This document shows, piece by piece, positions 58,533 through 64,000 of a DNA stretch of 64,000 nucleotides. This DNA comes from Phycisphaeraceae bacterium (GTDB lineage Bacteria > Planctomycetota > Phycisphaerae > Phycisphaerales > UBA1924), in contig CP075368.1 of the NCBI GenBank assembly GCA_019454185.1, positions 1,178,001 through 1,242,000 on the forward strand, given 5' to 3'. Each line of letters starts with the position of its first letter. Position 1 is the first letter of the stretch. The position numbers were made by a program, and so were the translations under genes. Under the pieces are notes generated by a model, which did not search any database, had not been told where the DNA came from, and was given only the letters and a program-made list of their open reading frames with translations.

Positions 58533-60383
58533 TCATGCCGCCGCTCTGGCCGGGAGCGTGATGGTGAACGTGCTGCCCTTGTTGTCCTCTGACTTGAGCC
58601 CGATGTCGCCCCCGTGCAGTCTTACGACGTCGCGAGCGAGCGTGAGCCCGAGGCCGGTGCCCGTGATGTTCGCGATGCGAGTGTCCTTGGCTCGGTAGAA
58701 CTTGTCGAAGATCAGGCCCTGCTCCTCCTGCTTGATGCCGATGCCGGTGTCCTCGACAGCGATGCGAACCTCATCCTGCTCCCACGCCACCTTGACCGCG
58801 ACCGAGCCCCCCTCAGGCGTGTACTTGAGGGCGTTGGCAACAATGTTGTGGATCGCAAGCGAGAGCTTGTCGCGATCTCCCTTGATGACCGGGAGCTTGG
58901 GCGGCAGCTCGAATTTCAAGGCAATGTGCTTGTCCTTCGCCTGGGCGACATAGTCGCGAGAGACATCGTCGAGGAGTTGTGAGAGTCGGACATCACCGGT
59001 CTGTATGGACATCGAGCCGGACTCGATCTCCGCCACGCTGAGCATGTCCTGGACCAGTCGTTCGAGTCGCTGCGATTCGTTGTTGATGACGTTCAATGCC
59101 TCCGACCTCACCTCGCGATCCTCTTCGGATGCGTCGATCGCCTGCTCCACATAGAGCCGGATGTTCGTGAGCGGCGTCCGCAGCTCGTGTGCCGCTTGGG
59201 CGACGAACGAGTGTCGGGCATCCTCTGCAGCGCGCTGCTGCGTGACATCCTCGATCATGACGAGCGCTGCTGCGCCATCTTCACGACGGATTGGCCTGAC
59301 AGAGACGCGGAGGATTGTGCGTCCCTCGGACTTCCGCACCTCGAATGAGGCGCGACGACGTGCGCTCCCGGTGATGGCCGCTCGAATGGCGTCGTCGATC
59401 TCTGGGCTTGCGAAGCGTCCCTCGATCGAGCTTCCGACCACCTGCTCCCGGGGTGCTTCGAGGAGCAAGCCGGCCGCGCCGTTCGCGTAGGTCGCGTTCA
59501 TATCCTCACCAACAAGAACAATGCCCTGCCACATGGCGTCGAGTGCGCCCGAAGAGACCTCCGCGGTGGCGCCTCCTCCTCTGCGAGTGCTGGTTGTGGC
59601 AACAACCGCCTCCGCGTCTTTACGCACTTCCCACTCGGCACGCTGGTCGAGCACTCTCCCCCATGCCTCTGCCACCTCTCCAAACGCAGAAGAGAGACGC
59701 ACGGCCTCAGTGCTGGTCTCGCCACGCCCGAGCGCGAGCACGGCATCGCAGATCACGCCTTGTCTCGAGACCCTGCGCCGGATGCCCCGGTAGAGCGTCC
59801 ACAGAACCGCGGCACCCGCGGCTCCCGCGAGTCCGATACCCGAAGCGGCCTCGATCCACGATGCGTTGCTGAAGAGAAAGCCCTCGGCGTTCCCGCGCGG
59901 CGAGGTGGCGACGAGTGTGAGCGCGCCACGACCGGGCACGATCACGGGGAACGACCGCGAGTCCGCCATGCTGGCAACGCTCTCCGAAGGCCATGAATCC
60001 GGAAGCTCCACGACCGTGATCTCACCGGGGTCGCTCGACGCGACGACCTGACCGTCGCCGATCAGGAGTTGGCAGGATCCGAGCCGACCGCTTGAGACGC
60101 TCTCAGCGACCAGCCGTCGCAACGCGCTGAGCCGGCCTTGCTCGATCAGTTCTTCCGCGGCACTCGCGAGCGTCTGGCCCGCAGCGTCGACCCTGTCGAT
60201 CGCGCGGACGCGATCGAGGCGGTCGATCTCCATCGTGGCGATGGCTGCCGCTGCGACCGTCACACCGGCGACCACGCCGAGCATGGCGAGTCCGACGCCG
60301 GCGACGTCGCGTTCGCCCACGGAGAGCCCGCGGCTGGCGAGACGCATGAATGTGGTGTCGGCAAGTACCAGTTTCTTGGGCAT
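58533..60383 (-). CDS. Membrane sensor histidine kinase with PAS domain
   Basis: A 616-aa kinase from ATG 60383; a frame to 60536 exists, but its extra part overlaps non-coding DNA. Two transmembrane helices (VAGVGLAMLGVVAGVTVAAA and GIGLAGAAGAAVLWTLYRGI) flank a periplasmic sensor. Then come a PAS-like region (DAMWQGIVLVGEDMNATYAN), HisKA with the phospho-His in AAHELRTPLTNIR, and HATPase_c with NIVANALKYTPEGG, EDTGIGIK and GTGLGLTLARDV. No response regulator is next to it. First gene of the operon, 16 bases before the STAS gene. Confidence 0.93.
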   Translation of the reverse strand: MPKKLVLADTTFMRLASRGLSVGERDVAGVGLAMLGVVAGVTVAAAAIATMEIDRLDRVRAIDRVDAAGQTLASAAEELIEQGRLSALRRLVAESVSSGRLGSCQLLIGDGQVVASSDPGEITVVELPDSWPSESVASMADSRSFPVIVPGRGALTLVATSPRGNAEGFLFSNASWIEAASGIGLAGAAGAAVLWTLYRGIRRRVSRQGVICDAVLALGRGETSTEAVRLSSAFGEVAEAWGRVLDQRAEWEVRKDAEAVVATTSTRRGGGATAEVSSGALDAMWQGIVLVGEDMNATYANGAAGLLLEAPREQVVGSSIEGRFASPEIDDAIRAAITGSARRRASFEVRKSEGRTILRVSVRPIRREDGAAALVMIEDVTQQRAAEDARHSFVAQAAHELRTPLTNIRLYVEQAIDASEEDREVRSEALNVINNESQRLERLVQDMLSVAEIESGSMSIQTGDVRLSQLLDDVSRDYVAQAKDKHIALKFELPPKLPVIKGDRDKLSLAIHNIVANALKYTPEGGSVAVKVAWEQDEVRIAVEDTGIGIKQEEQGLIFDKFYRAKDTRIANITGTGLGLTLARDVVRLHGGDIGLKSEDNKGSTFTITLPARAAA

Positions 60384-60529
60384 GTCCGAGAACCCCTCAG
60401 CCCGAACATCGGGCGCAATCGGGGTGATCGGACATCGTGGAGGCCCCATCCATCTCAACTCAGGATGTTCCCGGTCCGCCGGGTCGAGCGGGGCGGCATG
60501 GTCCGACCCTGACGCGGCGTGTGGCCCGA

Positions 60530-60565
60530 TAACCAAAGAAGCCCCGGGATGATTCCCGGGGCTTC
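60530..60565 (-). terminator. Terminator-like hairpin after tRNA-Tyr
   Basis: GAAGCCCCGGGA pairs perfectly with TCCCGGGGCTTC (12 bp, loop of 4 bases, 60538-60565). It lies 10 bases beyond the tRNA-Tyr 3' end and is followed leftward by TTTGGTTAT. Confidence 0.75.
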
Positions 60566-60575
60566 AACGGTGAAG

Positions 60576-60658
60576 TGGGCGCGGAGGGATTCGAACCCCC
60601 GTAGGCATAAGCCAGCGGATTTACAATCCGCCCCGTTTGACCACTCCGGCACACGCCC
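60576..60658 (-). tRNA. tRNA-Tyr (anticodon GUA)
   Basis: 83 nt, class II with long variable arm: acceptor GGGCGTG/CGCGCCC, discriminator A, anticodon arm GCGGATTGTAAATCCGC (loop contains GTA), T arm GGGGTTCGAATCCC. No encoded CCA. It lies between the secretion operon and the TssBC-like gene. Confidence 0.94.
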
Positions 60659-60760
60659 AAGACAAACCAGAGGTCCCGAGCATCCATTTCGGCACGCTCG
60701 GGGGAGAAAGATAGCCGGTTTCCCCCCCGAACGGCAATCATCCCCCCCGGAATCTCTCGT

Positions 60761-62269
60761 TCAGCCCCATCGGCCCCGGAGATCGCCGCCGGCAAGATTC
60801 TGGATCGGACCGAGCACGACGGCGTCTCGCCCCTTCATTGAAGCGATCGGCACGAGCCCTCCATCGGAGATCGCTTCCAGAGCTCGTTCGGCGAGGAAGC
60901 ACTCCGCACAGGGCAGCGCGTGGCTTCCAGCGGCGTCTTTCCACGAAGTGTGCGGAAGGTCGCCGACCACGCAGGGAGAGCCGAGTTGCATCGCATCACC
61001 ATTCTCGATCCACCCCTCGACAATGAGCCGGAGGAGGAGCCACGCACCCCCGGCCCAGCACATCTCGGCATGTCCCGCGGCGTTCCCGCGTTCGTGTGCG
61101 TCGAGTTCCTCGAACGTGAATCGGTCGATCGGATCAGACCAAAGGCCGTATGGTCTCCTCGCGAGCCATCGGGGCATCGCCGCAGCGAGCCGCGAAGATT
61201 CCGGCGAGGTCTTGAGTCGATTCCATGACTCCCACCAGGGTTGCTGCTTCGGGCTGCTCCATCTTGCCGGGTCGGTTTCGATCGCGAATCCGGGGCATCC
61301 TACAAACGCAGCGTCCACGCTCAGAAGCAGCGTCGCGTTGACCGTGGCGGCGAGACGTGAGAGGGCATGAACGGTGTTCAGATCTGATTCGGAGGCACGC
61401 AAGGGCTCGACAAGCAGGATCACATCGACGGGTCCGGCCGATTCCGCGTCATCCCCTGCGAGCGTCGACTGAATCACGGAAAGATCGGTGCTCAGCAGTT
61501 GCTCGAGACGCGATGCATCTGCGGAGAGCACTTCGTACCCGACTTCATCCTCGCTCCACGCGTTGCTCAGCACGTTGTGGAGGGCTCTCCATGCAGATTC
61601 CACCCGAGCGAATCGCGGGCTGCGCAGCACGGCTTTCATCATCGTTGTGAGACGACGATCGATGGATCGGATGGCATCGGCCGCTTCTGCCCCCGCGCCG
61701 GCACTGCCGCCCGGGCCGCTGCCCACAATCTTCTGGATAAACGACTGGATATCGACGCCCTGAGGCGCGGCTGGCTTTGATCCAGCATTGGTGGACTTGC
61801 CGAGCAAGGCCGCGAGGTCGTTGCCTCCGGTATCAGTTTGGGCTTGATCCGGCTGCTGTGGTGCTGGCGGCTCATCCGAGGGTGCTTCGCTCGCGAGCAG
61901 CCCGAGCCCCTTGGCTTCGGCGATGGCCTCAACCGTGTTCGCGGGATCCTTGATTCGCTTCCGAAGCCCGATGAGCCGGCTCATCCAGGGCAGTTGCTCC
62001 GTGATGGAGTCGGGATGGAAATCATCGATGGATCGCACGCGCAGATTTCGCCGCTCCCCCTCCCACTCGAACTCCAGCTCGATTCCCAGACGCGAGATGG
62101 CCTGGTCGATCTCTGCCGGTTGAATTGCGACCGCGGACTGCTTCCCCGATCCAAAGTCCCCGAGGAGGAGAACCCTCAGCGGCCTCTCCCTGTCATCGGG
62201 ACGGTGGTCGCCTCCCCCGGAGGACCTGAATCCCATATCGAACCCCATACCGCCGCGCATACCGGACAT
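60761..62269 (-). CDS. Fused TssB-TssC-like contractile sheath protein (T6SS-type)
   Basis: A 502-aa protein. The N-terminal about 130 residues match TssB/VipA: RPLRVLLLGDFGSGKQ, then RVRSIDDFHPDSITEQLPWM. A Gln/Ala/Pro linker (about 130-165) leads to a TssC/VipB-like part: RLTTMMKAVLRSPRFARVES and AWRALHNVL, DVILLVEPL, MPRWLARRPYG, and near the end RALEAISDGGLVPIASMKG and RDAVVLGPIQNL. Normal TssB (about 165) and TssC (about 495) are separate and interlock through the TssC C-terminal domain; here that region is missing, because the chain stops where TssC would continue. It could be a single-chain sheath, a cap or a baseplate-like adaptor. No other T6SS gene is adjacent apart from the divergent FHA gene. 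Confidence 0.8.
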   Translation of the reverse strand: MSGMRGGMGFDMGFRSSGGGDHRPDDRERPLRVLLLGDFGSGKQSAVAIQPAEIDQAISRLGIELEFEWEGERRNLRVRSIDDFHPDSITEQLPWMSRLIGLRKRIKDPANTVEAIAEAKGLGLLASEAPSDEPPAPQQPDQAQTDTGGNDLAALLGKSTNAGSKPAAPQGVDIQSFIQKIVGSGPGGSAGAGAEAADAIRSIDRRLTTMMKAVLRSPRFARVESAWRALHNVLSNAWSEDEVGYEVLSADASRLEQLLSTDLSVIQSTLAGDDAESAGPVDVILLVEPLRASESDLNTVHALSRLAATVNATLLLSVDAAFVGCPGFAIETDPARWSSPKQQPWWESWNRLKTSPESSRLAAAMPRWLARRPYGLWSDPIDRFTFEELDAHERGNAAGHAEMCWAGGAWLLLRLIVEGWIENGDAMQLGSPCVVGDLPHTSWKDAAGSHALPCAECFLAERALEAISDGGLVPIASMKGRDAVVLGPIQNLAGGDLRGRWG

Positions 62270-62400
62270 TCTGTCTACTCCCTGGTGTGTTCACCCGTGG
62301 ATTCTGCCGATCCCAGTCTAACTCCAAACGATTCCACAGGCCCGTCGCCCTCAGAACAGATATATTCAGGTTGATAATTGGCGACCCGGGGAATGAGTCC

Positions 62401-64000
62401 GTGCCGAAGATCTTCACCCTCCAACTCTCTGACTCCACCGGCAAGGCCGATCGGCTCACCTTGCGATTTTCGGGTCCTGAGGCCACGCTCGCTCTCGGGT
62501 CAGACCCGGGCGTGGAACTGCGACTCCAGAACCCCGGCGTTGAACCCAAGCAGTGCGTGTTCCGACTTCTCGACCCGGAAACGCTGTGTGTAGAGGATGC
62601 TTCCTCTGCAAGCTCCACAAAGTTGAATGGACGTCCGACCTCGGGCGTAGAGATGATCGGCGAAGGCGACTGGATCGAGTTCGCGGATCTGCTCATCGAG
62701 GTTGTGGCCGAGTCGGTCGCGAATCCCTACAGCTCGCCGCCTGCCGCCGCGTCGAATGCGGCCCAGCCGACAAAGACGAGTGAGGCAAAGCCCGAGTCGA
62801 TCCCGGCGACCAGTCCCGATACCCGAGCCAAGGAATCCCTAGAGCCAGCACCAGCGTCGACGCCCACGCCTCCCAAAGCGGCGACCGCCCCGCCCGCTCC
62901 TCCACCTTCAGCATCCCAGTCGAAGCCCGCATCCGGAATGGGAAGTCGGCCCGGTTCCAAGATTCCGATTCCGGGCGGGCCGGTGCCGAAGTCATCGATA
63001 TCGAGAGCGGACACGCCGCGCCCTGCAATCCCACGCATCGAGATCCCTCGCACTCGTCCGATTTCTTCGGTGCCTGCGAGGCCTGCCCCCGCACCGCCGA
63101 GCGGGAAGTCCACGCCACCTCCAGAGATCATCTCGCCTCAGCCGGTGCTGCCGAAGCGAACCGAGCCGGTTGCAATGTCCCCTGACCATCAGGGACCGAG
63201 TGCGACACAAGCCAAGTCCGAGTCACCCGCTCCCCCACCACCTGTCTCACCCCCACCGCCAGAGCCCGTGGCGAGTGAGCCCGATCTCCCGGTCGCGCCA
63301 GTGCCGGACGAGCCATCTCCCGCGACCGATGCGCGAGTCTCGGAATCCGCACCGCAGGTCTCCTCGCCAGGGTCGGATTCATCGCGCCCCCGTCAGGCTA
63401 CGCTTCGTCCCGCGACCCGTCCGCCCTCAAACGGGCCGCGGCTCGCGCCGCTCTCGCAACCCCCACGCTCGATGTCACCGGCCGCACCGGCCGAGCCACC
63501 TCAGAATCCACTCGTGTCGCGCGGGATGAGCCAGCTTCGAGCAGAACTGAGCCAGCAGACGCAGCCCTATACCGACGAGCACCTGCGGGCGGTTGTCGAG
63601 CGTGGGCGCAGCAACGCGAACACGCTCGGCTTCACGGCCGAGGATCACGTGCTGAGCTTTCTGAAGTGCGTGATTCTCGTGGGTGATGAGCTCGGCTCGA
63701 GCGACTCGAAGTACCCTGACGTGTATTTCTCGCTGAACCTGCCGGGCAAGCCGCCCCAGGTGCGGATCGAGCGAGCGTTGAAGATCGCGCAGCGAGTGAA
63801 CGCCCGGGGCGGGATCGGCCTTGTACCGGTTCCGGGTTTCGACAACCCGGACGAGCGTCCGACGTCGGAGATCCGCGTTCAGCCGTCGCAGTCGCCATCG
63901 GGGCCTGCTCCCGGCGCGCCTTCCTACGTGCGTGGAGTCTCCGAGGAGATTCTCCCATCGGAGCGGCGGGTTCCGACCGTGCAGGTCTCCCGCCAAGGCC
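62401..64000 (+). CDS. FHA-like, proline-rich protein (3' end outside window)
   Basis: An uninterrupted frame of 533 codons from GTG 62401 (GGGGA 9 bases upstream) to the window edge. It starts PKIFTLQLSDSTGKADRL and has an FHA-type beta sandwich in residues about 25-105 (LALGSDPGVELRLQN, LCVEDASSASSTKLNGRP, GEGDWIEFADLLIEVV). The phosphothreonine-binding Ser-x-x-His is replaced (GVEPKQC), so binding is doubtful. A long Pro/Ser/Ala linker (about 110-370) follows, then a predicted globular helical part (TDEHLRAVVERGRSNANTL to IERALKIAQRVN). FHA proteins regulate T6SS assembly; the divergent TssBC-like gene, 131 bases away, supports a shared job. In-frame TTG 62371 is another possible start. 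Confidence 0.85.
   Translation, partial: MPKIFTLQLSDSTGKADRLTLRFSGPEATLALGSDPGVELRLQNPGVEPKQCVFRLLDPETLCVEDASSASSTKLNGRPTSGVEMIGEGDWIEFADLLIEVVAESVANPYSSPPAAASNAAQPTKTSEAKPESIPATSPDTRAKESLEPAPASTPTPPKAATAPPAPPPSASQSKPASGMGSRPGSKIPIPGGPVPKSSISRADTPRPAIPRIEIPRTRPISSVPARPAPAPPSGKSTPPPEIISPQPVLPKRTEPVAMSPDHQGPSATQAKSESPAPPPPVSPPPPEPVASEPDLPVAPVPDEPSPATDARVSESAPQVSSPGSDSSRPRQATLRPATRPPSNGPRLAPLSQPPRSMSPAAPAEPPQNPLVSRGMSQLRAELSQQTQPYTDEHLRAVVERGRSNANTLGFTAEDHVLSFLKCVILVGDELGSSDSKYPDVYFSLNLPGKPPQVRIERALKIAQRVNARGGIGLVPVPGFDNPDERPTSEIRVQPSQSPSGPAPGAPSYVRGVSEEILPSERRVPTVQVSRQG

Noticed and set aside
1..64000. CRISPR arrays or rRNA genes
   Set aside because: No regularly spaced direct repeats with unique spacers and no rRNA-like sequence were seen.

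Overview
The window is GC-rich DNA (strong C/G at third codon positions) that most resembles a planctomycete of the Phycisphaerae type. Evidence for this: a secreted beta-helix protein ending in a planctomycete-style dockerin-like repeat, two secreted proteins with PEP-CTERM-like tails (short hydrophobic stretch followed by Arg-rich end), prepilin leaders with Ala rather than Gly before the cleavage point, and many ATGA start/stop overlaps. The assignment to phylum is an inference from gene content; no rRNA is present.

Layout. 1-4847: accessory DNA, with the 3' end of an unknown gene, a small unknown gene, a serine-recombinase module (small HTH protein, large serine recombinase, DUF2924 protein, small ORF) and a two-gene unit that looks like an enlarged HicB/HicA-type toxin-antitoxin pair. 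5195-5850: tRNA-Asn and rpmE, divergent, each with its own terminator. 5968-9600: metH. 9601-13180: a low-gene-density stretch with a secreted protein, GA-rich degenerate repeats, three REP-like palindromes and a 996-bp insertion sequence that truncates a gene. 13181-17545: a four-gene operon (SOUL protein, membrane protein, Fe-S photolyase/cryptochrome, CPD photolyase). 17634-26118: a + strand run starting with a ligase-associated DNA repair pair (Lhr-like helicase, PdeM) and continuing into an aminotransferase, AtoE transporter, glycerate 2-kinase and FAD oxidoreductase. 26178-29004: two secreted proteins. 29183-32347: a degenerate QueC-like protein, proS and a GNAT acetyltransferase. 32461-41540: a three-gene ABC importer followed by the full histidine degradation set hutH-hutU-hutG-hutI and map. 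41648-43894: a secreted M12-type metalloprotease. 44154-48766: trpA, type III glutamine synthetase, tRNA-Ile2 (CAU), a Fur-family regulator, a lipoprotein and tRNA-Leu(UAA).

48776-60383 is a tight 13-gene minus-strand operon for a type II secretion / type IV pilus-like machine: histidine kinase, STAS protein, GspE/PilB with an MshEN-like N-terminus, GspF/PilC, PilM, PilN, PilO, a GspB/PilP-like protein, a major pseudopilin and four minor ones. Secretin and prepilin peptidase are not in the window. After tRNA-Tyr, 60761-62269 encodes a fused TssB-TssC-like contractile sheath protein, divergent from a long proline-rich protein with a degenerate FHA domain that runs off the right edge. The items most worth follow-up are the single-chain sheath/FHA locus, the HicBA-like pair, and the post-transcriptional-looking signals (G12 tract, hairpin) inside the pseudopilin genes.
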